The notes under the pieces are model-generated. The model was given only the letters and a program-made list of their open reading frames with translations. It searched no databases and had not been told where the DNA came from. Below, piece after piece: positions 19,556 through 28,859 of a DNA stretch of 64,000 bases. Both the position numbers and the translations under genes were made by a program. The stretch comes from Aureimonas sp. SK2 (lineage in GTDB: Bacteria; Pseudomonadota; Alphaproteobacteria; Rhizobiales; Rhizobiaceae), in contig NZ_JAPZDS010000013.1 of assembly GCF_029813115.1 (NCBI RefSeq), positions 1 through 64,000 on the forward strand. Direction: 5' to 3'. Numbering within the stretch: position 1 is the stretch's first letter; each line of letters begins with the position of its first letter.

Positions 19556-20233
19556 ATGCCGCTTTCCCGCCGAACCTTCCTCGCCGGCGCCCCGCTGTTC
19601 CTGGCGGGCTGCGTGTCCGGCCGCCTGTCCGACGTTGCGCCGACCGCACCCGCACGCGTCGTTTCGCCCTACTATCTCGCCATGTACGCGGCGGTGGAGG
19701 GCGAGCCCTTCCCGGTCCCCGCGCCCGATCTCACCAAGATAGACCCGCGCTTCTATCGCCAGGAGGTTGCCTACTCGAGCGGCGAGATTCCCGGCACGCT
19801 GATCGTCGACACGCCCGCGCGCTTCCTCTACCTGCAGATGGAAGACAGAAGGGCGCTGCGCTACGGCATAGGCGTCGGCAAGGCGGGCCTCGCCTTCGAG
19901 GGGGAGGCCGTCGTGCAGTACAAGCGCGCCTGGCCGCGCTGGCGCCCGACCGACGCGATGATGGCGCGCGAGCCCGAGCGCTACGGGCACTTGAGCGCGG
20001 GCATGGAGCCCGGCCCGACCAATCCGCTCGGCGCGCGCGCGCTCTATCTCTTCCGCGGCGGCGAGGACACGCTCTACCGCATCCACGGCACCAACGAGGA
20101 CTGGTCGATCGGCCGCTCCATCTCGTCGGGCTGCATCCGCCTTCTCAACCAGGACGTGATCGATCTCCACCGCCGCGTCCTCGACGGCACCAAGGTCGTG
20201 GTCCTTCAGGGACCCTCGGCCGGCACGGTCTGA
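19556..20233 (+). CDS. L,D-transpeptidase, YkuD family lipoprotein (ErfK/YbiS-like)
   Basis: 225 residues from ATG 19556. The N-terminus combines an RR-F signal (PLSRRTFLAGAPLF) with a lipobox LAGC (Cys22), so it is probably exported and lipidated. The YkuD domain spans about residues 85-215, with HGTNEDWSIGRSISSGCIRL providing the His and the catalytic Cys193. It makes or edits 3-3 cross-links or anchors proteins to murein in the periplasm. The longer in-frame start at 19487 is rejected because it would put 23 residues before the signal peptide. It is a different paralogue from the one at 4525-5889 (about half its length, no PG-binding module). Confidence 0.92.
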   Translation: MPLSRRTFLAGAPLFLAGCVSGRLSDVAPTAPARVVSPYYLAMYAAVEGEPFPVPAPDLTKIDPRFYRQEVAYSSGEIPGTLIVDTPARFLYLQMEDRRALRYGIGVGKAGLAFEGEAVVQYKRAWPRWRPTDAMMAREPERYGHLSAGMEPGPTNPLGARALYLFRGGEDTLYRIHGTNEDWSIGRSISSGCIRLLNQDVIDLHRRVLDGTKVVVLQGPSAGTV

Positions 20234-20333
20234 CCCCGGGGGACCAGGCGGGAAATCCGATCGCCTGCGATTGCTTATTCCGGCCCTCGGCCTGATATGC
20301 GCAATCGGGCGCTGCGAGCGACGGAGGACGGCG

Positions 20334-20756
20334 ATGGGGCAGATGGACCAGACGGGCGATTGGGGGCGCAGGCTGTCGCCCAGTCTCGCCGAGATCGAGG
20401 CGCTGGCGATCGAGGCCTATGCCGCCCTGCCGTCCGAATTCCGCGCCCTGTCGGGCGAAATCCGCTTTTACGTCGCCGACTTTCCCGAGGACGACGTCAT
20501 CGAGGAGATGGGCCTGGAGAGCCCCTTCGATATTCTCGGCCTGTTCGAGGGGCGCGCGGTCGCGGCGCTCGGCACGCCCCAGACCGGCGAACTGCCCAAC
20601 CGCATCCTCCTGTACCGCCGGCCCATCCTCGACTATTGGGCGGAGCACGAGGAAAGCCTCGGCACGCTGGTCGCCCATGTCCTGATCCACGAGATCGGCC
20701 ACCATTTCGGCCTGTCGGACGAGGACATGGAAGCCCTGGAAGCGGCGACCGACTGA
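20334..20756 (+). CDS. Metallopeptidase family protein (zincin-like, DUF1025)
   Basis: 140 residues from ATG 20334, which has GGAGGA about 6 bases upstream. The zinc-binding HExxH motif is clear in VAHVLIHEIGHHFGLSDED (residues about 113-131), preceded by the family hallmarks RILLYRRPILDYW and ESPFDILGLFEG. These minimal zincins (mini-gluzincin fold) are cytoplasmic and of unknown substrate. It lies 10 bp before the MOSC gene on the same strand, so co-transcription is likely. Confidence 0.88.
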   Translation: MGQMDQTGDWGRRLSPSLAEIEALAIEAYAALPSEFRALSGEIRFYVADFPEDDVIEEMGLESPFDILGLFEGRAVAALGTPQTGELPNRILLYRRPILDYWAEHEESLGTLVAHVLIHEIGHHFGLSDEDMEALEAATD

Positions 20757-20766
20757 GGAAAGAACG

Positions 20767-21627
20767 ATGCAGGTCTCGACGCTCTCCATCCATCCGGTCA
20801 AGGGCGGGCGCGCCCGCCACCCCGCAGCCGCCACGCTCGAGCCGATGGGCCTCGAGGGCGACCGGCGCTGGATGCTGGTGGACGAGGCCGGCCGCTTCGT
20901 CTCGCAGCGCGAACACCCTCCACTCGCCCTCCTCGACGCCGAGCCGGACGCCGATGGGCTGCACCTGTCCTTTCCCGGCGTCGGGGGCGTCGACGGCGGC
21001 GAGCGCTTCGTGCCTGTCCTCGAGGGCGACGAACGCCTCGCGGTCTCGGTCTGGAGCGACACGGTGGACGCGGCCCTGGCGGACGCCGCCACCAACGCCG
21101 CCCTGTCGCGCTGGCTGGGCCTCCCCCTCCGGCTCGTCCATTTCGACGACCGCTCCCGGCGTACCGTCTCGTGCGACTGGACGGCAGGGGACGCGCCGGT
21201 CGGCTTTGCCGACGGCTTCCCCCTTCTCGTCGCCACCACGGCTTCCCTGCGCGAGCTCAACCGGCGAATCGTCACGACCGGCGGCGAGGCGGTGCCGATG
21301 AGCCGCTTCCGGCCCAACCTCGTGGTGGACGGCGCCGAGCCCTTCGCCGAGGACGGCTGGGCCGCGATCTCCGTCGGCGACGTGGTGCTCGATCTCGTGA
21401 AGCCCTGCGCCCGCTGCGCGGTGACCACCGTCGATCAGGACGAGGGCCGGCGCATGGGCAAGGAGCCGCTCGCCACCCTCGGCCGCTTCCGCCGCTCCGG
21501 CGAGCCGAAGGCGCCGGGTGTCCTGTTCGGCTGGAACGCGGTGCCGCGTGCGCCGGGGCATTTGCGGGTCGGCGATCCCGTCCGCGTGGTCGAGACGCGC
21601 GAGGGCGGCTGGCCGCTCGCGGTCTAG
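20767..21627 (+). CDS. MOSC domain-containing protein (mARC/YcbX-like)
   Basis: 286 residues: MOSC N-terminal beta-barrel domain (residues 1-110, SIHPVKGGRARHPAAATLE with GLEGDRRWMLVD) and MOSC domain (about 120-285). The conserved molybdenum-cofactor cysteine region is PCARCAVTTVDQ, and MSRFRPNLVVDG is typical. Homologues are molybdenum enzymes that reduce N-hydroxylated compounds or handle sulfurated cofactor; the electron-donor ferredoxin domain of YcbX is absent, so a separate partner would be needed. Its stop codon shares the palindrome CTAG (21624-21627) with the stop of the convergent DUF2459 gene. Confidence 0.9.
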   Translation: MQVSTLSIHPVKGGRARHPAAATLEPMGLEGDRRWMLVDEAGRFVSQREHPPLALLDAEPDADGLHLSFPGVGGVDGGERFVPVLEGDERLAVSVWSDTVDAALADAATNAALSRWLGLPLRLVHFDDRSRRTVSCDWTAGDAPVGFADGFPLLVATTASLRELNRRIVTTGGEAVPMSRFRPNLVVDGAEPFAEDGWAAISVGDVVLDLVKPCARCAVTTVDQDEGRRMGKEPLATLGRFRRSGEPKAPGVLFGWNAVPRAPGHLRVGDPVRVVETREGGWPLAV

Positions 21628-22325
21628 CCCGTCGCCTTCGGCGCGTGCAGCGTCAGGCCCCAGAGCAAGGTCGGCGGCAGGGGCGACCACCATCCCGTCG
21701 GCAGGCCCGCCGCGCGCAGGGCTGCCGCCGTCCAAGTGTTGCAGCCGAGAAGGAGATTGAAGCGCCAGCGCGCCTCGTAGAAGCGGTCGAACGGGCCGTA
21801 TGAGGCGCCTGGCAGGACGGCCGGCGTGCCGTCCGGTCCCCGCACGAAGCTCCGGCCCATGAAATCGAGGAGCGCGGCGAAGGCGGCGTCGGAGAGCTCC
21901 AGCCGCAGGATGCCGGCCTCCGTCCCGTCCACTCGGCCGCCCAGCGCGACGTGCAGTACCGAGCGGTCCACCGTCGCCGAGCGCCACACGGCGTCGAGGC
22001 CCAACCGGTCCCAGGTCGGCGTCTGCGTATAGAAGGTCCGCCCGCCCCAGCCGACCACGATCGTTCCCAGCGCGGGATGGCCGAGATCCAGCCCGTCGCG
22101 GGCGAGGAAGCCGAAGCGCTCCAGAACCGCCGGCGTCGCGGGCAAGAGGATATCCGTGTGGATCGGACTGGCCGCGAGATGGACGACGTTCAGCCCCGCC
22201 GTCCCGCCCGCCGGCGGAAAACCGGCGTCGGCCGGACGGGGCACGAGGATGCCGAGCACCATCAGGCCGAGGAGGACACAGACGAGCGCGACGACCCCGG
22301 CGGCGACTTGGCCGAACGGGCGCAA
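21624..22325 (-). CDS. DUF2459 (TIGR02117) family membrane-anchored protein
   Basis: 233 residues if started at TTG 22325. One N-terminal helix (VAAGVVALVCVLLGLMVLGI) anchors a periplasmic domain with VHLAASPIHTDILLP, ALGTIVVGWGGRTFYTQTPT and NLLLGCNTWTAAALRAAGLP, the pattern of TIGR02117/DUF2459, whose function is unknown; the His and Cys segments recall permuted papain-fold enzymes, which is only a guess. The start is uncertain: GTG 22406 would add 27 residues but overlap the DUF1737 gene by 73 bp, while the TTG lies 8 bp after that gene's stop and gives the usual short cytoplasmic tail. Third gene of a small minus-strand cluster. Confidence 0.8.
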   Translation of the reverse strand: MRPFGQVAAGVVALVCVLLGLMVLGILVPRPADAGFPPAGGTAGLNVVHLAASPIHTDILLPATPAVLERFGFLARDGLDLGHPALGTIVVGWGGRTFYTQTPTWDRLGLDAVWRSATVDRSVLHVALGGRVDGTEAGILRLELSDAAFAALLDFMGRSFVRGPDGTPAVLPGASYGPFDRFYEARWRFNLLLGCNTWTAAALRAAGLPTGWWSPLPPTLLWGLTLHAPKATG

Positions 22326-22333
22326 GGCCGCGC

Positions 22334-22540
22334 CTACTGCTCGCCGAGCTTCATGGACGGATCGTAGTCCACCCCGTGCACCACCTTGGTGATCGGCTGG
22401 GCGCACTTCATCACGCCCTCCTTGGCGTCGAAGGCATAGGCCGGGCTTCCGGCGAGTTCCCAGCCCTTGGACAGGGCGAGCGACACGCGGTGGCAGAAGG
22501 CCGAATCGTCCGGGCCGGTGATCAGGCGGTAGAGCTTCAT
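22334..22540 (-). CDS. DUF1737 domain-containing small protein
   Basis: 68 residues, [19 protein letters not shown] followed by [19 protein letters not shown]: the DUF1737 family, small cytoplasmic proteins of unknown function with a conserved GW core. ATG 22540 overlaps the TGA of the upstream CoA-ester lyase gene (ATGA), so translation is coupled; this overlap decides the start. The DUF2459 gene follows. The conserved pairing with a lyase suggests but does not prove a shared process. Confidence 0.85.
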   Translation of the reverse strand: MKLYRLITGPDDSAFCHRVSLALSKGWELAGSPAYAFDAKEGVMKCAQPITKVVHGVDYDPSMKLGEQ

Positions 22541-23436
22541 GGATTCGATCCTTGTCGTGTCTGGATCAGGGCGGCACGGGCGAGAAGTGCCTCGGCCTGG
22601 GTCAGATGGAGGCGCTCCACCATGCGCCCGTCGAGGCGGATGACGCCGCGCCCCGCATGGACGGGATCGGCAAAGGCCACGACGATCGCGCGCGCCTGCG
22701 CGATCTCGGCCGCGGATGGCCCGAACGCGGCCTCGGCCGGCGCGATCTGCGCGGGGTGGATCAGCGTCTTGCCGCAGAAGCCGAAGCGGCGACCGGCGGC
22801 GCATTCCTCGGCAAAGCCCGGCGCGTCGGAGAGGTCGTTGAACACTCCGTCGAGGACGGGCACGCCGTGCGCATGGCCCGCCACCAGCACCGGTCCGATC
22901 CAGGGCGCGAGCTCCGGCCGGCCGGGCGAAAGCCGGAGCCCCGTCGCGAGCGCGAGATCGTTCGGCCCGATCACCAGCGCGCCGAGGGGGCGGCCGAGCG
23001 AGGCGCCCGCGATCCCGCCGACGCGCAGCACGCCCATCGGCGTCTCGATCATCGCCCAGAGCGCGAGGCCGGCGGGCGCGTCGCAATGCTGGAGCGCGAC
23101 GTCGGCCTCTTCGAGATGGATCGGAGACTCGACCTTGGGCAGGAGGACGGCGTCAGCCCGCACGGCGCAGGCCATCAGGAGGTCTTCCGTGCCGGCCGGC
23201 GTCGCCAGCGGGTTGACGCGCACGACCCGAAGCGGATCGTGCGGACCGCGCTTGGGCAGAGCGGACAGGTGATCGCGCAGCCGCTCGCGCGCGCCCGCCT
23301 TCTCGCCCTCGGCCGCCGAATCCTCGAGGTCGAAGATCAAGGCGTCCGGGCGGAGGCCGGCCGACTTCTCCAGCGCGCGCGAATGGGCGGCCGGAACGAA
23401 GAGGGCGGATCGCAGGAGGGGCGTGGGCGTGGTCAT
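22537..23436 (-). CDS. HpcH/HpaI aldolase family CoA-ester lyase (CitE/Mcl-like)
   Basis: 299 residues, full length for the CitE-like branch of the HpcH/HpaI (beta/alpha)8 barrel. [18 protein letters not shown] opens the protein, LIFDLEDSA holds the substrate-binding acid residues, [15 protein letters not shown] and [11 protein letters not shown] carry the Mg-binding Glu, and [17 protein letters not shown] marks the CoA-binding end. Members cleave or form (S)-malyl-CoA, beta-methylmalyl-CoA or citramalyl-CoA. The exact ester cannot be told here, and no glyoxylate-cycle or ethylmalonyl-CoA genes flank it. First of three overlapping minus-strand genes. Confidence 0.9.
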   Translation of the reverse strand: MTTPTPLLRSALFVPAAHSRALEKSAGLRPDALIFDLEDSAAEGEKAGARERLRDHLSALPKRGPHDPLRVVRVNPLATPAGTEDLLMACAVRADAVLLPKVESPIHLEEADVALQHCDAPAGLALWAMIETPMGVLRVGGIAGASLGRPLGALVIGPNDLALATGLRLSPGRPELAPWIGPVLVAGHAHGVPVLDGVFNDLSDAPGFAEECAAGRRFGFCGKTLIHPAQIAPAEAAFGPSAAEIAQARAIVVAFADPVHAGRGVIRLDGRMVERLHLTQAEALLARAALIQTRQGSNP

Positions 23437-23553
23437 GCCCTTCCCTGCCCGATCGCCCGTGCGCGTTCAAGCGCGGCCGACAAGGCTTTTGCGAGGGGAA
23501 TGAAGGGTGTATCGAGACGCGAACAGCTTCACGACGAGGGAAGGACGGGTTCC

Positions 23554-24159
23554 ATGCAGAAGTTCGACCACCTGACGGGCGTCGCCGCGCCGCTTCCGAT
23601 CCTCAATGTCGACACCGACATGATCATCCCGAAGGACTACCTGAAGACGATCAAGCGCACAGGACTCGGGGTCGGCCTCTTCGCCAACCTGCGCTACAAG
23701 GAGGACGGCTCGGAGGACGAGAGCTTCGTCCTGAACAGGCCGGCCTACCGGAACGCGGAGATCCTCGTCGCGGGCGACAATTTCGGCTGCGGCTCCTCGC
23801 GCGAGCACGCCCCTTGGGCGCTTCTCGACTTCGGCATCCGCTGCGTGATCTCCACGTCCTTCGCCGACATCTTCTACAACAACTGCTTCAAGAACGGCAT
23901 CCTGCCGATCCGCGTGAGCCAGGAGGAGCTCGACGCCCTGATGGGCGACGCCGGCAAGGGCGCCAACGCCAGGCTGACGGTGGACCTCGAAGCCCAGGAA
24001 ATCCGCCGACCGGACGGCGGCGTGGTGCGCTTCGACATCGACCCGTTCCGCAAGCACTGCCTTCTCAACGGGCTCGACGACATCGGCCTGACGCTGGAGC
24101 AGGAGGGCGGCATCGCCTCGTTCGAGACCAAGCTCGCCTCGACGCGCCCCTGGGCCTGA
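23554..24159 (+). CDS. leuD: 3-isopropylmalate dehydratase small subunit
   Basis: 201 residues, the normal length for the LeuD type. With LeuC it isomerises 2-isopropylmalate to 3-isopropylmalate in leucine synthesis. [19 protein letters not shown] and the swivelling-domain loop [15 protein letters not shown] are diagnostic. ATG 23554 is supported by GAGGGAAGGA upstream; a long in-frame extension upstream is the shadow of the opposite-strand lyase gene. leuB follows 43 bp downstream, so the two form a small leucine operon; leuC is not in the window. Confidence 0.96.
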   Translation: MQKFDHLTGVAAPLPILNVDTDMIIPKDYLKTIKRTGLGVGLFANLRYKEDGSEDESFVLNRPAYRNAEILVAGDNFGCGSSREHAPWALLDFGIRCVISTSFADIFYNNCFKNGILPIRVSQEELDALMGDAGKGANARLTVDLEAQEIRRPDGGVVRFDIDPFRKHCLLNGLDDIGLTLEQEGGIASFETKLASTRPWA

Positions 24160-24202
24160 TCGCCTTCCAAGCCTTGAACGCATCCATCCGAAAGGACCGC
24201 CC

Positions 24203-25318
24203 ATGACCACGCACAAGCTCCTGCTCCTGCCCGGCGACGGCATCGGACCGGAGGCCATGGCCGAGGTCGGCAAGATCGTGGCCGTCCTGAACCGGGCCGG
24301 CGGCGACCGGTTCGAGACGGAGGAGGCGCTGGTCGGGGGCGCCGCGATCGACGCGCATGGGCTTCCGATCGCCGACGCCGACATGGAGAAGGCGATCAAG
24401 GCGGACGCCGTGCTCTTCGGCGCCGTCGGCGGCCCGAAATGGGACGGCGTGCCTTACGAGATCCGCCCCGAGGCGGGCCTCCTGCGCCTGCGCAAGGACA
24501 TGGCCCTCTTCGCCAACCTGCGCCCGGCCATCTGCTATCCCGCCCTCGCCGAGGCCTCGTCGCTCAAGCGCGAGCTGGTCGACGGCCTCGACATCCTGAT
24601 CCTGCGCGAGCTGACGGGCGGCGTCTATTTCGGCGAGCCCAAGGAAATCGTCGACCTCGGGGAGGGCCAGAAGCGCGGCATCGACACGCAGGTCTACGAG
24701 ACCTACGAGATCGAGCGCATCGCCCGCGCCGCCTTCGAGCTGGCCCGCACACGTCACGGCAAGGTCACCTCCATGGAAAAGCGCAACGTCATGAAGACGG
24801 GCGTCCTGTGGAACGAGGTGGTGACCCGCATCGGGCGCGACGAGTATCCCGACGTGCGGCTGGACCACATGCTGGCCGATGCCGGCGGCATGAAGCTCGT
24901 GCAGAACCCCAAGCAGTTCGACGTCATCGTGACCGACAACCTCTTCGGCGACATGCTGTCCGACATCGCGGCCATGCTCACCGGCTCGCTCGGCATGCTG
25001 CCCTCCGCATCGCTCGGCGCCCCGGACGCCGCGACGGGCAAGCGGCGCGCCCTCTACGAGCCGGTGCACGGCTCGGCACCCGACATCGCGGGCCAGGGCA
25101 TCGCCAACCCGATCGCGATGATCGCCTCCTTCGCCATGATGCTGCGCTACTCCTTCACGCTGACTCGGCAAGCCGACGCGCTGGAAGGCGCCATCGCCGC
25201 CGTCCTCGAATCGGGCACGCGCACCGGCGACATCATGGCGCCGGGCTGCCGACAGGTCGGCACGGCCGAGATGGGCGACGCCGTCGCACGCGAATTCGAG
25301 GCACGCCTGTCGGCCTGA
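24203..25318 (+). CDS. leuB: 3-isopropylmalate dehydrogenase
   Basis: 371 residues. It oxidises and decarboxylates 3-isopropylmalate to 2-oxoisocaproate with NAD. The protein opens with [13 protein letters not shown], contains [14 protein letters not shown], the Tyr/Lys catalytic region and the Mg/substrate loop [20 protein letters not shown], and NAD-binding [17 protein letters not shown] near residue 290. Complete, with AAAGGA 10 bases upstream of ATG. Follows leuD and ends before a strong bidirectional terminator. Confidence 0.97.
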   Translation: MTTHKLLLLPGDGIGPEAMAEVGKIVAVLNRAGGDRFETEEALVGGAAIDAHGLPIADADMEKAIKADAVLFGAVGGPKWDGVPYEIRPEAGLLRLRKDMALFANLRPAICYPALAEASSLKRELVDGLDILILRELTGGVYFGEPKEIVDLGEGQKRGIDTQVYETYEIERIARAAFELARTRHGKVTSMEKRNVMKTGVLWNEVVTRIGRDEYPDVRLDHMLADAGGMKLVQNPKQFDVIVTDNLFGDMLSDIAAMLTGSLGMLPSASLGAPDAATGKRRALYEPVHGSAPDIAGQGIANPIAMIASFAMMLRYSFTLTRQADALEGAIAAVLESGTRTGDIMAPGCRQVGTAEMGDAVAREFEARLSA

Positions 25319-25346
25319 GCCGGCCGGCGACGGACGGTCCGAAACG

Positions 25347-25382
25347 AAAAAGGCCCCGGCATCGCTGCCGGGGCCTTTTTCC
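25347..25382. terminator. Bidirectional intrinsic terminator, leuB / MHS transporter
   Basis: AAAAAGGCCCCGGCA pairs with TGCCGGGGCCTTTTT around a short loop; the A-run and T-run on the two sides let it serve both convergent transcripts. Confidence 0.85.
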
Positions 25383-25398
25383 GTTCTCGGAACCCGCC

Positions 25399-27102
25399 TC
25401 AGTCGGCGAGGTCGACGTTCTTCTTCTCGCGCACGAAGAGGAGGCCGATCACGACCGTCAGCAGCGCGAAGAAGATCGGGTACCAGAGGCCGGCGAAGAT
25501 ATCGCCGGTGGAGGCCACGATCGCGAAGGACGTCGCCGGCAGGAGGCCGCCGAACCAGCCGTTGCCGATATGGTAGGGCAGCGACATGGCGGTGTAGCGG
25601 ATGCGCGTCGGGAAGAACTCCACGAGGGCCGCCGCGATCGGGCCGTAGACCATTGTGACGTAGATCACCATGACGGTCAGGAGCGCGATCACGTGCAGCG
25701 CCTGCCCGTTGCCCAGCGCCGAGAAGAAGCCGTCGATCTTGACCTTGGCCGGGTCGGTCGCGGCGGGGTAGCCGGCGGCGACCATGGCCGGGCCGAGCGC
25801 CTCGGTGAAGCTCTTGGCATCGGTGAAGGCGATGGGCGCCCCGCCGTTGACCACGAGCTGCGTCGGCGTGCCGGCCGGCGCGTTCACCTGGGTGTAGCGG
25901 AAGGCCTGCTGCGACATGGTCCGGCGCATCACGTCGCAAGGCGTCGTGAAGGTGCGGATGCCGACCGGATCGAACAGCGAGCCGCAGGTGGCGGGATCGG
26001 CCACGACCTCGGCGCGCACGTTGGCGATGGCGCTGTAGTAGGTCGGGTTGGCAGCGGCCGTCAGCCCCTGGTAGATCGGGAAGTAGGTCGCCGCGGCGAT
26101 CAGGCATCCGGCCAGGATCACCGGCTTGCGCCCGATCCGGTCCGACAGGGCGCCGAACACGAGGAAGAAGGGCGTGGCGATGATCAGCGCCCAGGCGATC
26201 AGGACGTTGGCCGTCAGAAGATCGATCTTCAGCACCGTCTGCAGGAAGAACAGCGCATAGAACTGGCCGGTGTACCAGACGACCGCCTGGCCGATCACGA
26301 GGCCGAACAGCGCGATCAGGACGATCTTGCCGTTCTTCCAGTTGCCGAAGGCCTCCGACAGCGGCGCCTTGGACTGGGTGCCCTCCTCCTTCATCTTCTG
26401 GAAGATCGGCGATTCATGCATCTGAAGGCGGATGTAGATCGAGATCAGAAGCAGGACGATCGACAGGAGGAAGGGAATGCGCCAGCCGCCCGTCAGCCCG
26501 AAGAACAGGGGCTGAGAGGTCTGGAACGCCTCCTCGCCGAGATTGATGCGCAGGGTCACGATCACGAACAGCGAGAGCAGGAGGCCCATCGTCGCCGTGG
26601 TCTGGATCCAAGCCGTGTAGAAGCCGCGACGGTTGCGCGGCGAATGCTCGGCCACGTAGACCACCGCACCGCCATACTCGCCGCCGAGCGCCAGGCCCTG
26701 CGCCATGCGCAGCGCGACGAGGATGATCGGGGCCGCCACGCCGATCTGGTCGTATCCCGGCAGGAGGCCGACCGCGAAGGTCGACAGGCCCATGATCAGG
26801 ATGGTGAGGAGGAACGTGTACTTGCGGCCGACGAGGTCGCCCAGCCGTCCGAAGACGAGGGCGCCGAAAGGCCGCACCAGGAAGCCGGCCGCAAACGTCA
26901 GAAGCGCGAAGATCGCCTGCGTCGCGGGCGGGAACTGCGAGAAGAACTGCTTGCCGATGATCGCGGCCAGCGTTCCGTAGAGATAGAAGTCGTACCACTC
27001 GAACACGGTGCCGAGCGAGGAGGCGATGATCACCTTCCGCTCGCGTTTCGTCATGGGTTTGCGTTCGCTCGCCGGATCGGCGCTCGCTGGATAACTCGTC
27101 AC
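25399..27102 (-). CDS. MHS-family MFS transporter (ProP/KgtP-like) with large inserted loop
   Basis: 567 residues from GTG 27102, chosen over ATG 27054 because GGGAGG lies 9-14 bases upstream. The metabolite:H+ symporter signature is present (SLGTVFEWYDFYLYG, RPFGALVFGRLGDLVGRKYT, LALGGEYGGAVVYVAEH). It should carry small organic acids or osmolytes with protons across the inner membrane; the substrate is unknown. A segment of about 120 residues (about 349-468) between the TM helices of the C-terminal half is hydrophilic, contains two cysteines (373 and 389) and has no counterpart in ProP; it probably forms a periplasmic loop with a disulfide. Monocistronic, convergent with leuB. Confidence 0.9.
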   Translation of the reverse strand: MTSYPASADPASERKPMTKRERKVIIASSLGTVFEWYDFYLYGTLAAIIGKQFFSQFPPATQAIFALLTFAAGFLVRPFGALVFGRLGDLVGRKYTFLLTILIMGLSTFAVGLLPGYDQIGVAAPIILVALRMAQGLALGGEYGGAVVYVAEHSPRNRRGFYTAWIQTTATMGLLLSLFVIVTLRINLGEEAFQTSQPLFFGLTGGWRIPFLLSIVLLLISIYIRLQMHESPIFQKMKEEGTQSKAPLSEAFGNWKNGKIVLIALFGLVIGQAVVWYTGQFYALFFLQTVLKIDLLTANVLIAWALIIATPFFLVFGALSDRIGRKPVILAGCLIAAATYFPIYQGLTAAANPTYYSAIANVRAEVVADPATCGSLFDPVGIRTFTTPCDVMRRTMSQQAFRYTQVNAPAGTPTQLVVNGGAPIAFTDAKSFTEALGPAMVAAGYPAATDPAKVKIDGFFSALGNGQALHVIALLTVMVIYVTMVYGPIAAALVEFFPTRIRYTAMSLPYHIGNGWFGGLLPATSFAIVASTGDIFAGLWYPIFFALLTVVIGLLFVREKKNVDLAD

Positions 27103-27302
27103 GCAGTTGCCCTCCCAGGCCGCGTTGGTGCGGCGGCGCCTCTCAGGGCGCCTTGCGGAAACGTTACCCAAATTTGACGGAAAGGGAAGTTGCAAACTCG
27201 CTTCCGCCACAATCACAGGATCGTCAACACGATCGCACGCGATGGAACCCACCGGCCGGCGGCTGCATTCTTCTGGCAACTCAACGAATCCGGGAGCATC
27301 CC

Positions 27303-27428
27303 ATGATCCGCAGCATTCTGAAGGCCTTGTTCGTCGGCTGGGTCACCAAGAAGGTCACGCAGCGCGCCGCCCGCAGCAGCGCCCAGCCTCGTCCGGTCGG
27401 AGGCGCCTATCCCGACCGCCGCATCTGA
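27303..27428 (+). CDS. Small basic hypothetical protein (41 aa)
   Basis: 41 residues: a short amphipathic/hydrophobic N-terminus (MIRSILKALFVGWVTKK) followed by an Arg/Ser/Pro-rich tail ending YPDRRI. GGGAG lies about 10 bases before ATG 27303 and a strong terminator follows 30 bases after the stop, so the unit looks like a genuine small gene. No family recognised; a membrane-associated peptide is possible. Confidence 0.5.
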   Translation: MIRSILKALFVGWVTKKVTQRAARSSAQPRPVGGAYPDRRI

Positions 27429-27457
27429 TGCGGCGCGACGAGGCTCGATCCCGAGCG

Positions 27458-27487
27458 CGGCCGGTGCCTTCGGGCACCGGCCGTTTT
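27458..27487 (+). terminator. Intrinsic terminator after the 41-aa gene
   Basis: An 11-bp perfect stem CGGCCGGTGCC/GGCACCGGCCG with a TTCG tetraloop is followed by TTTT. Confidence 0.85.
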
Positions 27488-27674
27488 CGTTCGAGCAAGG
27501 GAAGATTGCCGATTGACTTCGCCAAAACGGGAGCGCATGAGCGTTCCCCATGTCCGCGCTCACCTTCACCAAAACCACCATCATTATCTGACCCCCTCGT
27601 CCCGCTTGCCCCCGGGACGGGGCGACAAGAGCGTGACTTCAGGTTCTCGGGGCGAAGGACTGGCGGGTTTCAAG

Positions 27675-28706
27675 ATGGGCTACAAGGTGGCTGTGGTCGG
27701 CGCGACGGGCAATGTCGGCCGCGAGATGCTCAATATCCTCGACGAGCGCGGCTTTCCGGCCGACGAAGTGGTGGCGCTGGCCTCGCGCCGCAGCCAGGGC
27801 ACCGAGGTTTCCTTCGGCGACAAGACGCTGAAAGTTAAGGCGCTGGAGCTCTACGACTGGGCCGGCACCGACATCTGCCTCATGTCGGCCGGCGGCTCCG
27901 TCGCCAAGGAATGGGCCCCGAAGATCGCCGCGCAGGGGGTCGTCGTGATCGACAATTCCTCGGCCTTCCGCTACGACGCCGACGTTCCGCTCATCGTGCC
28001 GGAAGTCAATGCCGACGCGGTGGCCGGGTTCACCAAGCGCAACATCATCGCCAACCCGAACTGCTCCACCGCCCAGCTCGTCGTGGCGCTCAAGCCCCTG
28101 CACGAGAAGGCGACGATCAAGCGCGTCGTGGTGTCGACCTACCAGTCGGTCTCGGGCGCCGGCAAGGAAGGCATGGACGAGCTCTTCGAGCAGTCGAGAG
28201 CCGTCTTCGTCGCCGACCCGGTGACCGCCAAGAAGTTCACCAAGCGCATCGCCTTCAACGTCATTCCCCATATCGACGTCTTCATGGAAGACGGCTCGAC
28301 CAAGGAGGAGTGGAAGGTCATGGTCGAGACCAAGAAGATGCTCGACCCGAAGATCAAGGTGACCTGCACCGCCGTGCGCGTGCCGGTCTTCATCGGCCAC
28401 TCGGAATCGGTCAACATCGAGTTCGAGAACCCGATCACGGCCGACGAGGCGAGGGAGATCCTGCGCGAGGCGCCGGGCTGCCTCGTGATCGACAAGCAGG
28501 AGGACGGCGGCTACGTCACGCCGATCGACACCGCCGGCGAGGACGCGACCTATATCAGCCGCATCCGCGAGGACCAGACGCTGGAGAACGGCCTCAACAT
28601 GTGGGTCGTCGCCGACAACCTGCGCAAGGGCGCCGCGCTCAACGCGATCCAGATCGCCGAGCTCCTCGTCAACCGCAAGCTGATCGGCCAGCGCCAGGCC
28701 GCCTGA
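27675..28706 (+). CDS. asd: Aspartate-semialdehyde dehydrogenase
   Basis: 343 residues from ATG 27675. It reduces aspartyl phosphate to aspartate semialdehyde for lysine/diaminopimelate, threonine and methionine synthesis. The NADP-binding start VAVVGATGNVGREML, the active-site Cys130 in ANPNCSTAQ, and the substrate loop QSVSGAGKEGMDEL are all present. Earlier in-frame starts (27513) are rejected because MGYKVAVVGA is the conserved start; the region 27488-27674 shows no other gene. A terminator follows at 28733. Complete and essential. Confidence 0.97.
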   Translation: MGYKVAVVGATGNVGREMLNILDERGFPADEVVALASRRSQGTEVSFGDKTLKVKALELYDWAGTDICLMSAGGSVAKEWAPKIAAQGVVVIDNSSAFRYDADVPLIVPEVNADAVAGFTKRNIIANPNCSTAQLVVALKPLHEKATIKRVVVSTYQSVSGAGKEGMDELFEQSRAVFVADPVTAKKFTKRIAFNVIPHIDVFMEDGSTKEEWKVMVETKKMLDPKIKVTCTAVRVPVFIGHSESVNIEFENPITADEAREILREAPGCLVIDKQEDGGYVTPIDTAGEDATYISRIREDQTLENGLNMWVVADNLRKGAALNAIQIAELLVNRKLIGQRQAA

Positions 28707-28732
28707 CGCCTGTCCGGACCGAAGACGCATCG

Positions 28733-28764
28733 AGGCCGGCTCCCGCAAGGAGGCCGGCCTTCTT
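28733..28764 (+). terminator. Probable terminator after asd
   Basis: AGGCCGGC (28733-28740) pairs with GCCGGCCT (28753-28760) over a 12-base loop and is followed by TCTT. Confidence 0.55.
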
Positions 28765-28859
28765 CGTCGAGGGCGCGGGGTCCGCAGCCGGCCATGGTTT
28801 CCGCCGCGAACGGGTGCCCGGCCCCCGCGTTCGTCTCCCGATCCGAAGGGAGATGGAGC

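Noticed and set aside
22552-23553. Long N-terminal extension of leuD
   Set aside because: The extension is antisense to the CoA-ester lyase gene; leuD has a strong ribosome site and conserved start at 23554.
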